This document shows positions 52,149-60,952 of a DNA stretch of 64,000 nucleotides, one piece after another. This DNA is from Acidobacteriota bacterium. GTDB taxonomy: Bacteria; Acidobacteriota; Holophagae; Acanthopleuribacterales; Acanthopleuribacteraceae. Position numbers and translations under genes: made by a program. The stretch lies in assembly GCA_020637335.1 (NCBI GenBank), contig JACJWC010000003.1:62001-126000 (forward strand). The letters run 5' to 3'. The notes under the pieces are model-generated. The model saw only the letters and a list, made by a program, of their open reading frames with translations, was not told where the DNA came from and made no database searches. Every line of letters starts with the position of its first letter. The stretch's first letter is position 1.

Positions 52149-53699
52149 ATGATGTCGAAAGTTTTTTCTGCTTGCCCACAAGGCGTTGAAGCCGTTCCGA
52201 TCACCGTTGAAATCGATGTGCGGCCCAATCGCTTAAGCGTTAACATTGTCGGGCTACCCGATGCCGCCACCCGTGAATCCAAAGATCGGCTATTGCCCGC
52301 CATCACCAATAGTGGATTTGCCCTAGATGAGAGTTCCATCGTCATTAACCTGAGCCCGGCCGACCTGCGCAAAGAAGGCAGTGCTTATGATTTACCCATG
52401 GCCATCGGCATTCTGGCCAGTAAAGGCATCATCCCGCAGGCGAACTTAGCGGAAACGCTGTTTTTGGGCGAATTGGCGCTAGATGGTGGGTTAAAACCCG
52501 TTCGTGCCGTGCTGGCCTGCAGTGAATGTGCTCAGAATCAGGGTCTGAAACGCATTGTTTTACCTCATGAAAACACCCGGGAAGCCAATCTGGTCCAAGG
52601 CATTGAGGTCCTGGGCGCAGCCAACCTGGCTCAGGTCGTGAACTTTTTGCGCGGGCATGCGGAATTATCGCCGCCGGATACCGATGGTCGCCCCCAGGAA
52701 CCCATTGAGCCGCCACCCGATTTCGCCGAAGTCAAAGGCCAGACCTTGGCCAAACGTGCGTTGGAAATTGCGGCGGCCGGTCAACACAATGCGCTCCTAT
52801 ACGGTCCGCCCGGCAGCGGGAAGTCCATGCTGAGCAAACGATTGGCCGGCATTCTGCCGCCGCTTTCCGATCTCGAATTCATTGAGGTTTTGCGGATTTA
52901 CAGCAGTGCGGGAAAAAGCCAGGTCGCGCTGGCACATTGGTCGCGCCGCCCATTCCGTGCGCCACACCACACGGCTTCGCCAATCGCCTTGATCGGAGGA
53001 GGAACATTTCCGAAACCGGGTGAGGTGACCCTGGCCCATAAAGGCGTTTTGTTTCTCGACGAATTTCCAGAGTTTCCGCGTACCGTTCTGGAAGTCCTGC
53101 GTCAACCGTTGGAGGATCGTCATGTCACCATTTCACGAGCGACCAATCAGGTCACCTTCCCTGCCGATTTTTTGTTGATGGCGGCCATGAACCCGTGTCC
53201 CTGTGGTTGGCATGGCGATCCGCGCAAGTCCTGCGATTGTTCCCCGGAACGGATTCAGACCTATCGCGGCCGAATTTCGGGCCCTTTGTTGGACCGCATT
53301 GATTTGCATGTGGAGGTGGGCACGGTCTCCTTGCGTTCGATTCGCAAATTGCCACCCGCGGAACCCAGTCAAGTCATTCGAAAACGTGTATTGGCTGCAC
53401 GTTCCGTTCAATTGGAACGCTTTGGCAGTAGTCTCAAAACCAATGGCAACATGAATGAGAAGGAATTGACTCAATTTTGCCCTTTAAGTGATGGTGATGC
53501 GGAAATGCTCGAATGCCATATCGATCGATTGGGATATTCCGGTCGAGTCCATTCCAAGATCCTCAAAGTGGCGCGAACCATCGCCGACCTGGAGGGGTTA
53601 GAGCACATTGAAGCCAAACATCTGCGCGAGGCGCTGGCCTTCCGCAAACTCGACCAAAAACCCAAAGTTCGCAGTCTGCAAGCAGAGGAGGTGTCCTGA
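52149..53699 (+). CDS. comM: Mg-chelatase-like AAA+ ATPase ComM/YifB
   Basis: About 517 residues, family length. ATG 52149 (or 52152) follows GGAGG; an upstream in-frame ATG at 52113 is less likely. The N-terminal ChlI-like domain (about 15-170: VEIDVRPNRLSVNIVGLPD, INLSPADLRKEGSAYDLP) is followed by the AAA module: Walker A GPPGSGKSML, Walker B VLFLDEFPEF, and a zinc-ribbon insert with CPCGWHGDPRKSCDC, then the C-terminal Mg_chelatase_C domain. ComM is a helicase-like motor that extends branch migration of integrating DNA in natural transformation. A 59-residue gene is coupled to its stop. Confidence 0.95.
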   Translation: MMSKVFSACPQGVEAVPITVEIDVRPNRLSVNIVGLPDAATRESKDRLLPAITNSGFALDESSIVINLSPADLRKEGSAYDLPMAIGILASKGIIPQANLAETLFLGELALDGGLKPVRAVLACSECAQNQGLKRIVLPHENTREANLVQGIEVLGAANLAQVVNFLRGHAELSPPDTDGRPQEPIEPPPDFAEVKGQTLAKRALEIAAAGQHNALLYGPPGSGKSMLSKRLAGILPPLSDLEFIEVLRIYSSAGKSQVALAHWSRRPFRAPHHTASPIALIGGGTFPKPGEVTLAHKGVLFLDEFPEFPRTVLEVLRQPLEDRHVTISRATNQVTFPADFLLMAAMNPCPCGWHGDPRKSCDCSPERIQTYRGRISGPLLDRIDLHVEVGTVSLRSIRKLPPAEPSQVIRKRVLAARSVQLERFGSSLKTNGNMNEKELTQFCPLSDGDAEMLECHIDRLGYSGRVHSKILKVARTIADLEGLEHIEAKHLREALAFRKLDQKPKVRSLQAEEVS

Positions 53700-53878
53700 T
53701 GTTCGCCCTACATGCCTGGTACGAGAACGGCAAAATCCAGTTCTTGTTTGAACCGCCCGCGGCTGAAGGACCGCTCCAGGTCTTGGTGGTTTTCCCCAAT
53801 CCGCCAGAGGAACCTTATGATTTGGAAGACCCATCAAGTGACCCCTTTTCCGATTCACCCTGGCCAGATTGGGAGTAA
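53699..53878 (+). CDS. 59-residue acidic protein coupled to comM
   Basis: ATG 53699 overlaps the comM TGA (TGATG), a classic stop-start junction, with GGAGGTG upstream inside comM. The start LHAWYENGKIQFL resembles short antitoxin-like proteins of the AF2212/DUF104 type that begin 'xxAxYENGxxxxL', with a following VLVVFPN strand. The C-terminus is acidic and Pro-rich (EEPYDLEDPSSDPF). No toxin gene is adjacent. A co-translated partner of ComM is the most direct reading; the antitoxin-like match is weak. Confidence 0.6.
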   Translation: MFALHAWYENGKIQFLFEPPAAEGPLQVLVVFPNPPEEPYDLEDPSSDPFSDSPWPDWE

Positions 53879-53974
53879 AACCCTTATGTTTCTCTCTGCT
53901 TTTTCCGATGTTGAGTTTAAGAACATGTTATGGTTGGAGTGGTTTACCCATTCTCACCAAGGCTTGAGGCGTTC

Positions 53975-55306
53975 ATGATCCGGAAAATTCTCCCGCCCGC
54001 AGGATTTACCTTTTTTTGTTTCTTCATTTTATGTTCTTGCCACCATTTGGAGTTGCAGCCGCAGGCCACACCTGAAACCCAGCTACAAGCCCAAGAGTCT
54101 GAAGAGCAAATCAACACGCCGGAACCTGAACCCGAGCCGCCTCGCTGGAATCTTCTGGATGCTATTGACCAGGGCAGAACCCTGTTGGCCCAATCACCGC
54201 TGCTCGGCTATCGCGAAGAAGAAAAGGTTTCGTTTACCAAGCGACGTGATGGCAAATACTATCGCGACAAGAAATTGAGCTTAATTGAGCGGGAAATTGC
54301 CCTTGCCGTTCTGGACCGCCACAGCGGTGAAGTTTTTGAACTGCGCTACTGGGTCAATCAAGATGAAATGGATGAGGCCAGCCGCTTGCGGCGTTCCTAC
54401 CAGAACCACGCGCTCAACCTGCCCAATTTTCGACCGGATCTGCCCAATAACCCGTTTGAAGTGGCGGTCCGTTGGTGGAACCATCACAACTCAGACCTAT
54501 GGGTGATGGATTGCCACGACCCGGATCCCCATCGTTATATCGTGGTTGCGAATAAATATTTAATGGTCTCCGATCAATTGGCCTATCGCGAGGATCGAAC
54601 CGGCGGACGTTATTCCGAAATCATTTATGTTCCATATTCCAAGGACTTACATGACCGCGCGCTGATTGAGAAGGGCCGCCAATTTCTGAACGAAAAGGTA
54701 CATCAAGCCTTTCGCGATCTGCGCGAACGACAAGTCTTTTCAGAAGCGTTTCCAGGGGTGCCGGTAGTCGACACCATCAGCGAAACGTTTATGAAAAATA
54801 TATTCTTAACCGAACAAACCGACCCCAAATGGATTCTAGAAGCCGAAGACGGGGGCCTGTATCTGACCGAACGCGTCTTTGCCCGATTAGGCGCCAATGG
54901 TGCCGATACGTTCCGTTACACCTTCTCCAAAACTGGCGCATTGGGCTTGGCCCAAATCATGCCCGGCACCTATCGACTCGTGGCGAAACGGTATGGCAGC
55001 GCCGACCTGTTTCCGGAGGAGAATATCGGTCGGATCGATATTGTGAATGCGGTGAAAGCCAGTGTTTTGGTGTTCGACGACCATTTGAGCACGGTGATCA
55101 ACCGAGCCCAACGCAAATCGAAAACCTGGGCCGTTTTCCAAGCCAAGGATATGGAGTCCATTAACGAGATCCGCGCTGCCATCTACAATGGTGGCCCAGG
55201 CAAATACATGCCCGAAACGGGCGGTATAAGCCAAAAAGTCAAAGAGACCCGCGAATTTGTGATCAAATTCGGAATGATCCGCGACCTCAACCATTTTGAA
55301 GGCTAA
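53975..55306 (+). CDS. Outer-membrane lipoprotein with SLT-like domain
   Basis: 443 residues from ATG 53975 (GAGG five bases upstream). The signal peptide ends in a lipobox-like ILCSC, so it is probably a lipoprotein; a Glu/Pro-rich linker follows. The C-terminal third has the lysozyme-like SLT motif SKTGALGLAQIMPGTYRLV and a later AIYNGGPGKYMPETGG (family YN.G.....Y). In true transglycosylases the catalytic Glu sits about 13 residues before 'GAxGLMQ'; here that position is Asn and the nearest Glu is about 22 residues upstream. It may be a divergent or inactive murein-binding protein. The 3' end overlaps the convergent regulator gene by 20 bases. Confidence 0.7.
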   Translation: MIRKILPPAGFTFFCFFILCSCHHLELQPQATPETQLQAQESEEQINTPEPEPEPPRWNLLDAIDQGRTLLAQSPLLGYREEEKVSFTKRRDGKYYRDKKLSLIEREIALAVLDRHSGEVFELRYWVNQDEMDEASRLRRSYQNHALNLPNFRPDLPNNPFEVAVRWWNHHNSDLWVMDCHDPDPHRYIVVANKYLMVSDQLAYREDRTGGRYSEIIYVPYSKDLHDRALIEKGRQFLNEKVHQAFRDLRERQVFSEAFPGVPVVDTISETFMKNIFLTEQTDPKWILEAEDGGLYLTERVFARLGANGADTFRYTFSKTGALGLAQIMPGTYRLVAKRYGSADLFPEENIGRIDIVNAVKASVLVFDDHLSTVINRAQRKSKTWAVFQAKDMESINEIRAAIYNGGPGKYMPETGGISQKVKETREFVIKFGMIRDLNHFEG

Positions 55307-55856
55307 GCGGATCCTGAACCACAACACTTAGGCCCAGAGCCATTTCCTGACCTCGGTTTTGGTAGCTGTGCTTTTGATTCCCGTCAAAAACCATTAAGTC
55401 GCCCGGTTCCACACAGAAACATTTTCCGGCCACATGGATGTGAAAAACCCCCACAAAGCCGTGGAAAAATTCACGCGTGTGCGGCAAGTGAGGCACACCA
55501 CCTAAATGCCCCAACGGTTTAAGCTCTAAGCGCTCCATTTGAACGCCACGCGTCGCTTCCGGCAATAAAGCCAAAACGCGAGCCTGGCCACCTGCTTTTT
55601 CAATCGGGTTCAATTGGTTGGATTTAATCAGGATTTCACCTGGAACTGGAGGGGAAACCAGCTCTTCCAAGCCCACGCCTAAACTGCGACTCAGGCGGAC
55701 TAATACATCCAAGGTCGGGTTACCACGGCCCGACTCCACATGGGCAAGCGTGGAGCGCGGCACCTGAGCGGCTCGGCCCAGATCAGCTTGGCTCATGCCG
55801 CGCAGAGTACGCAATGCGATTAAGTTTTGGGCCAGGTGAATCGAAAACTCTGACAT
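55287..55856 (-). CDS. XRE-family transcriptional regulator with cupin domain
   Basis: About 189 residues from ATG 55856; ATG 55865 is an equal alternative and neither has a clear ribosome-binding site. An N-terminal HTH_XRE (about 8-62: LRTLRGMSQADLGRAAQVPRS, HVESGRGNPTLDVLVRLS) is followed by a cupin_2 barrel (about 100-185: LPHTREFFHGFVGVFHIHVAG, CVEPGDLMVFDGNQKHSY). This MerR-unrelated HTH-cupin design is common for small-molecule-responsive regulators. It is divergent from the Rieske fusion gene (79 bases), which is its likely target. Confidence 0.88.
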   Translation of the reverse strand: MSEFSIHLAQNLIALRTLRGMSQADLGRAAQVPRSTLAHVESGRGNPTLDVLVRLSRSLGVGLEELVSPPVPGEILIKSNQLNPIEKAGGQARVLALLPEATRGVQMERLELKPLGHLGGVPHLPHTREFFHGFVGVFHIHVAGKCFCVEPGDLMVFDGNQKHSYQNRGQEMALGLSVVVQDPLSLQNG

Positions 55857-55934
55857 AACAACCATTGTCCAATAAATCGACCAAAAAGGCGACACATCGG
55901 ATGCCTATCCGTAAGCTGGGATCAGGAGGTGAGT

Positions 55935-57500
55935 ATGAATTGGACACCCGTTCTCGATGCCGATCAGTTACGCGAAAACACACCAAAGGTCATTCGTCAC
56001 GAAGGACGGGCCATTGTCCTGTTTCAGCGTGGCTCTGAACTTTTTGCCTATGATCAAAAATGTCCCCACCAGGGTTACCCGCTCAGCCTGGGCCAAGTCG
56101 ATGGCGAGTGCCGATTAACCTGCTTTTGGCACCAATGGAAATTTGATTTGCGCACCGGTCGAAACATTTGGTCGGGTGATCACTTACCGATTTACCCGAC
56201 CCGGATTGAGCATGGAAAGGTTTATCTCGATTTCACACCCAAGGATAAGACGCTGCTGCAAAAGGAGTTACTGGCCGACTTGGATGAGGCCATGAACGAT
56301 CGAGACTTTGAGCGTTTAGCGCGGATTCTGGTCAAATGGCAGGAGGCCAAATTGGATAGCCGTGAACCTTTGCGCTGGGCCATTATCAGTCGTCAGGACC
56401 GATTCGAATACGGCATGACCCATGCCTATGCCGCAGCAGAAGCCTGGTGGAGTTTCAGTGAGGAGCCGGACCTCGCCCCTGCTGATCGCATCACGGCGCA
56501 ATGCGAAGCGTTAGACATCATCGCCTTCGACACCTTGCGTCAACCGCGATTTCCCTTCAAAAGTGAACCCGCTCCCTATGATTTGGATTCCTTGAAATTA
56601 GCCCTGGCGAATGAGCATGAAGCAAATGCGCTGGGCCAAATCGATGCGGCCCTGCAGGCGGGTATTACCGTTACCGAACTTTTAGCGCATTTGGTCGAAG
56701 TTGCTTTAAGCCACTATGCCAGTTTCGGCCATGCCCTGATTTACCTGCTCAAAATTGAATGTCTGGTCAGTATGCTGGGACCAGCGGTGACCAGACCCTT
56801 ATTGGCCAATTGGGTACGCCATTGGGTCTACGCCACCAAGGAAGATCGCATCCCTGACTTTCAAAGTTATGGACCGCTGGTAGCGCAATTGAAACAACAG
56901 GGATTCGGTTCCAATCCGGAAGTCCCCAGACCGCCCCAGTTCCCTTCGATTAAAGCGACCTTGGCCGCAACAGTTGAACTGGCCCAAAACCATACGCCCA
57001 AAGCCCTTTGGCAATCGCTTTTGGGCCAGGCGGCGGAGCAACTGCTCTGCTTCGATGCCAGGTACATTTTGGCCAATGCCAATCCCGTCCAGGATAACGT
57101 GACTTGGTTGGATTTCACCCATGCCCTCACCTTTGCTGAGGCCGTTTATCATTTTGGCCAAAAGGACCCCCAAATCTGGTCTGCTGGCCTCTTGCAATTG
57201 GCCTGTTTCATTGGGCGCAATCGCCCTTACCTCACTTCGCGTGCTCAACCGCAAGCGATGACGGAAAGTCAAATCCGCCAAAAAATTTTGGATCACGGGT
57301 TTGAGCCCCCCATCTTTCCAGCGCATTACATCAAGACCTTTCGAGCCATTCGCCACCTGCAAACACTGGCTGAGCCTGCCCAAGTGGTATTGGATGAGGC
57401 CTTATGGTGTTTTCTTCAAGCATCTTTTCCGGTAAAAAAGGGCGCACGCGCGGTTCTCCAGGCCATCCAGTTGTTAGGCAAGGGCGAAAAACAAAAATGA
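55935..57500 (+). CDS. Rieske [2Fe-2S] protein with large C-terminal helical domain
   Basis: 521 residues from ATG 55935 (GGAGG upstream; GTG 55929 unlikely). Residues 1-105 are a Rieske domain of the ferredoxin type: cluster ligands Cys43/His45 (CPHQG) and Cys63/His66 (CFWHQW). The remaining ~415 residues are mainly helical, with HAYAAAEAWW and SHYASFGHALIYLLK, which recalls questin-oxidase-like proteins, but I am not certain. This is not the Rieske non-heme iron dioxygenase layout, since the His-His-Asp iron site and its usual spacing are not seen. It is probably an oxidoreductase controlled by the divergent XRE-cupin gene. Confidence 0.75.
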   Translation: MNWTPVLDADQLRENTPKVIRHEGRAIVLFQRGSELFAYDQKCPHQGYPLSLGQVDGECRLTCFWHQWKFDLRTGRNIWSGDHLPIYPTRIEHGKVYLDFTPKDKTLLQKELLADLDEAMNDRDFERLARILVKWQEAKLDSREPLRWAIISRQDRFEYGMTHAYAAAEAWWSFSEEPDLAPADRITAQCEALDIIAFDTLRQPRFPFKSEPAPYDLDSLKLALANEHEANALGQIDAALQAGITVTELLAHLVEVALSHYASFGHALIYLLKIECLVSMLGPAVTRPLLANWVRHWVYATKEDRIPDFQSYGPLVAQLKQQGFGSNPEVPRPPQFPSIKATLAATVELAQNHTPKALWQSLLGQAAEQLLCFDARYILANANPVQDNVTWLDFTHALTFAEAVYHFGQKDPQIWSAGLLQLACFIGRNRPYLTSRAQPQAMTESQIRQKILDHGFEPPIFPAHYIKTFRAIRHLQTLAEPAQVVLDEALWCFLQASFPVKKGARAVLQAIQLLGKGEKQK

Positions 57501-57608
57501 ACGATTTTTTTCAAAAAAATCACCCAGGAAAGTAAAATTGCGTTAGGGTAATAAGAATTACGCTGCTGATCTGAAAAAAAGAATTCCATTCGGCTTGTTC
57601 GAGGCAAT

Positions 57609-59369
57609 GTGACTGCCCCACTAGACGCCAACCAAAGGTTACGGTTAAGGCGTTCTTTAAGCGCCTTGGGCATGGGTTTGATTCATTTCCTCTACAGTAT
57701 TTGGTTTTTTTCGCTCGGCTATTTTTGGATTTCGCGTCAGGGCTTCATTTGGTTGTGGGTGCTGATTTGGACCGTGCATTTCAGCACCATTGTGATCATT
57801 GTTTTGGGCTGGAACAAGCGATTTTCGGATCCTAGCCTGACCATGTTCCAAATGGGTTGGGCCAGTCTTTGCACAGTTACAACCCTGTTTTTCCTTATGC
57901 AGGCCGAAACCATTTTTTTGGTGCTGTTGCTCGTCTCCACCATGTTTGGATCTTTTCGATTGCGCTGGAAACAATTCATGGCCATGGCCTTATGGGCCAG
58001 TTGCATTTACGGCCTGATGTTAGTCCTGAAATACCGGTTTGGGTTAACCGCTGAGCCAGAGCTGAGCTTGATCCGTTGGAGCGCGTTTACTATTGCCATT
58101 TTTTTTCTATCCTGGATGGGTAGCGAATTATGTCAAATCCGAAGGGAACTCAAAATCCAAAACCATGCGTTGGAACAGATGGTCCACGCGGCAAACACAT
58201 CCCTGGAAGAGAAACAAAAACTGCAGCAGCTTTTCTCGCGCAGTCAGAAAATGGCCTATTTGAGCCACGTCTCTGCGGGCTTAGCCCACCAATTAAACAA
58301 CTTGTTAAGCGGTGTGATTAATTACCCCGAATTCCTGATGGAGGAGGTCAGACACAACCCCGAAGCACAAGCCAAAGTGCTCAAAATGAAAAATGCGGGC
58401 GAAAAAATAGCCGCAATTGTGCAGGATCTCCTAAACGTTTCGTTACAACCAGTCGTGCCCAAAGCCGCCCTCGACTTGACCACGTGGATCATGCATTTCC
58501 AGGAATCTCACGCATTTCGGCAGTTTTGTGCCCGTCACCCACAGGTCAGCTTTGCATTCGAATTAAAACAAGAGCGGCTTTTCATCCATGGCAACGAGGC
58601 CAATCTGACCCGTGCGGTCTTACAGGTTATCGAAAACGCGGTTGCGGCAGAACCCAACCCCCAAACCATCAAAGTTCAATGTAAATCAATGACCTTGCAT
58701 TTGCCCACTCCGGGCTACGAAATGGTACCTTCGGGCGACTATGTCATGCTCTCAATCGAGGATGAGGCGCCAAGTATCCACGCCGATTCCCTCGATCGCT
58801 TATTCGATCCCTTTTTTTCCCATCACAAGGATGGCGCAATTGTCGGAAGTGTGGTGGGGTTAGGCGTGGTTTGGGGCATTATTAAAGACCACAAAGGTTA
58901 TCTGGATGTGGCCTTTGGTGCGGAACGCGGCAACCATTTCATTTTTTATTTACCTAGAATTGCTGAACCAGCCCAAAAGGTTGAACCAATCAAGGGCAAA
59001 CACCGAACGACGGCCCACATTCTTGTGGTCGATGATATGGAACTGCAACGGGAAATTGCCATGCTGGTCCTGGAAAAATTGGGTTACCAGGTGACGGTCG
59101 CCCGCACCGGACAGGAGGCACTTGGCCTTTATGACCAAACCAAGCCAGATTTGGTTTTGCTCGACATGATCATGGAAGAGGGCATGGACGGCTTGGACAC
59201 GTTTAAGGCGCTTCAAGCTATCGATCCCCAAGTAAATGTGGTCATCACATCGGGTTACTCTGAATCGGAACGCACTCAGGCCTGCATGGAGCTGGGCGCC
59301 AAATCCTTCCTCAAAAAGCCCTATAGCAAGCAGCAATTGGAGCAATGCATGCACCATGCTCTGGATTAA
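57609..59369 (+). CDS. Membrane sensor histidine kinase with C-terminal receiver
   Basis: 586 residues from GTG 57609 (GAGG upstream). Six hydrophobic segments in the first ~180 residues (7TM-like sensor), a coiled-coil linker (IQNHALEQMVHAANTSLEEKQ), HisKA with His in SAGLAHQLNNLLSG (about 224), and HATPase_c: N box VIENAVAAEP, F box LFDPFF, G2 GLGVVWG. The G1 box, normally DxGxG, reads EDEAPSI, so both glycines are gone. A receiver follows (about 462-580: LVVDD, Asp in VLLDMIMEEG, Lys in FLKKPYS). The kinase may be weak or act as a phosphatase or phospho-carrier. It is convergent with hprK. Confidence 0.9.
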   Translation: MTAPLDANQRLRLRRSLSALGMGLIHFLYSIWFFSLGYFWISRQGFIWLWVLIWTVHFSTIVIIVLGWNKRFSDPSLTMFQMGWASLCTVTTLFFLMQAETIFLVLLLVSTMFGSFRLRWKQFMAMALWASCIYGLMLVLKYRFGLTAEPELSLIRWSAFTIAIFFLSWMGSELCQIRRELKIQNHALEQMVHAANTSLEEKQKLQQLFSRSQKMAYLSHVSAGLAHQLNNLLSGVINYPEFLMEEVRHNPEAQAKVLKMKNAGEKIAAIVQDLLNVSLQPVVPKAALDLTTWIMHFQESHAFRQFCARHPQVSFAFELKQERLFIHGNEANLTRAVLQVIENAVAAEPNPQTIKVQCKSMTLHLPTPGYEMVPSGDYVMLSIEDEAPSIHADSLDRLFDPFFSHHKDGAIVGSVVGLGVVWGIIKDHKGYLDVAFGAERGNHFIFYLPRIAEPAQKVEPIKGKHRTTAHILVVDDMELQREIAMLVLEKLGYQVTVARTGQEALGLYDQTKPDLVLLDMIMEEGMDGLDTFKALQAIDPQVNVVITSGYSESERTQACMELGAKSFLKKPYSKQQLEQCMHHALD

Positions 59370-60394
59370 GATTCCTCGTTGCGGGCCTTGTTGCGTTCTC
59401 GGCGTTCCTTGAGCCGTCGTTCCAGCTTTTTGGAGAACTCGCGACCGGTATGGTGACCCATCCGCTTGAGCAATTGATCGCGAGCCGCAACTTCAATCAA
59501 ATTGGTAATATTTCGGCCCGGCGCTACCGGCAAATGAATGATGGGTACGCGTACACCCAATACTTCGACTTCTTCCACATCCAAACCCAACATTTGGTAA
59601 TCGTGGTTGGGGTCCCAGCGCTCCAGGTAAATCGCAAAATCAACAACATGTTCGTTTGCTGCCGCGGTGATCGAAAAAAGGTCTTTGACGTTGATGATCC
59701 CCAGACCGCGGATCTCCATGTGGTCGCGAATCAATTCATCACAGCTGCCAATCAGTTGGGCATTCGCTGTGCGGCGCACCATGACGATATCGTCGGCGAC
59801 CAGTTGGTGGCCGCGCATGACCAAATCCAGGGCCACCTCACTTTTGCCAACGCCGCTGCGGCCAAGCACCAAAACGCCCATACCGTAAACCGCAATTAAA
59901 TTGCCGTGAAAATGTAAGGTTGGTGAGATGCGCTTATCTAGGACAGAGATAAGCCCTTCTACCAGATCGCCACCGGCAAGCGGCGAACTCAAAACGGGGA
60001 CCGCGAACTGGTCGGCCAGGTCTAAGAAGCGGCGCGGCGGGATTTGGTCGCGGGTTACAACCATACAGGCAATTCCAGATTCCATGAGCGGGACCACAGC
60101 CTGCTCGAGTGTTTGACCTAATTGGTTGAGAAAGGCCACTTCCCCGCGGCCAATGACCTGGACCCGACCGCTTTCCAGATAATCTAAATATCCGGCAAGC
60201 GCTAAGCCCGGTTTTTGGATCTTATTGCTGGTAATAGCATTGCGGACACCCTTTTTGCCCGCAAGGACAGAAAGGCCCAAGGCGGTCCCATCTTCGATTA
60301 AACCAGCAACACTGAGTTGGTGTTGCTGGTCTTCACTCGGCTGAGCAAAGGATTTGCTCAGCAATTCAAAATAGGATTCCTTGGGCTGGTTCAT
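59366..60394 (-). CDS. hprK: HPr kinase/phosphorylase
   Basis: 342 residues; the N-terminal domain ends with the HprK catalytic domain carrying the P-loop GRSGVGKSEVAL, followed by 'GHQLVADD' and the conserved 'AVAPGRN'-type end (LPVAPGRNITNLIEVA). It reversibly phosphorylates a Ser of HPr in response to metabolite levels. There is a ~25-residue N-terminal extension. It follows hpf by 6 bases. In Proteobacteria this block usually also contains ptsN (EIIA-Ntr) and an HPr gene; neither is in this window, so its substrate must be encoded elsewhere. Confidence 0.95.
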   Translation of the reverse strand: MNQPKESYFELLSKSFAQPSEDQQHQLSVAGLIEDGTALGLSVLAGKKGVRNAITSNKIQKPGLALAGYLDYLESGRVQVIGRGEVAFLNQLGQTLEQAVVPLMESGIACMVVTRDQIPPRRFLDLADQFAVPVLSSPLAGGDLVEGLISVLDKRISPTLHFHGNLIAVYGMGVLVLGRSGVGKSEVALDLVMRGHQLVADDIVMVRRTANAQLIGSCDELIRDHMEIRGLGIINVKDLFSITAAANEHVVDFAIYLERWDPNHDYQMLGLDVEEVEVLGVRVPIIHLPVAPGRNITNLIEVAARDQLLKRMGHHTGREFSKKLERRLKERRERNKARNEES

Positions 60395-60400
60395 GGCTGA

Positions 60401-60934
60401 TTAGGCACGGTCCTCAACAAAGCCATAGTGACCGTCTTTGCGTTTAAAAACGACGCCAAGCCGATCGCTTTCACTGTTTTGGAAGACCAAGAACTCGTGG
60501 CTCGATTTCTGGAGCTGTTCGACTGCTTCCTCCACAGTCATGGGTTTTATCTCGTTGGGTTTGGTGTGAATGATGCGAATTTCCGGCTCCGAACTGCCCG
60601 TTAAGGCCGTTTCGCCATTCACACGGATGGTCTCCTGACCCTTGCGCTTACTGGTCACCCGTTTGGTTTTCAGTTTGCGCGCTTGTTTTTCGAGCTTCTC
60701 AATAACACCGTCGATGGAGGCCAACATATCGTCTGTTTCTTCGGCACCGTGAAAGCTATGCTTGCTGGAGAGGAAATTGATCTCGCATTTCTGACGGTAT
60801 TTCTCAACCGAAAACACTACGGTTACATCCTGAATGCCGTCCAAATGTTTGAGCAAGCGTTCCAGTTTTGCTTGAGTATGCGAGCGAATGCTCGGCGTAA
60901 TTTCAAATCCGCGACCCGTAAAATCGATTTTCAT
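60401..60934 (-). CDS. hpf: Ribosome hibernation promoting factor, long form
   Basis: 177 residues: N-terminal S30AE/YfiA domain (about 1-100; FTGRGFEITPSIRSHTQAKLERL, VEKYRQKCEINFL) and a C-terminal dimerisation domain (about 115-177; PMTVEEAVEQLQKSSHEFLVFQNSES, VVFKRKDGHYGFVE). The long form binds the 30S subunit and joins two ribosomes as 100S dimers in stationary phase. AGGAGG lies five bases before ATG 60934. It is transcribed with rpoN (18 bases upstream) and hprK. Confidence 0.95.
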   Translation of the reverse strand: MKIDFTGRGFEITPSIRSHTQAKLERLLKHLDGIQDVTVVFSVEKYRQKCEINFLSSKHSFHGAEETDDMLASIDGVIEKLEKQARKLKTKRVTSKRKGQETIRVNGETALTGSSEPEIRIIHTKPNEIKPMTVEEAVEQLQKSSHEFLVFQNSESDRLGVVFKRKDGHYGFVEDRA

Positions 60935-60952
60935 AGGTGCCTCCTGGACTTT

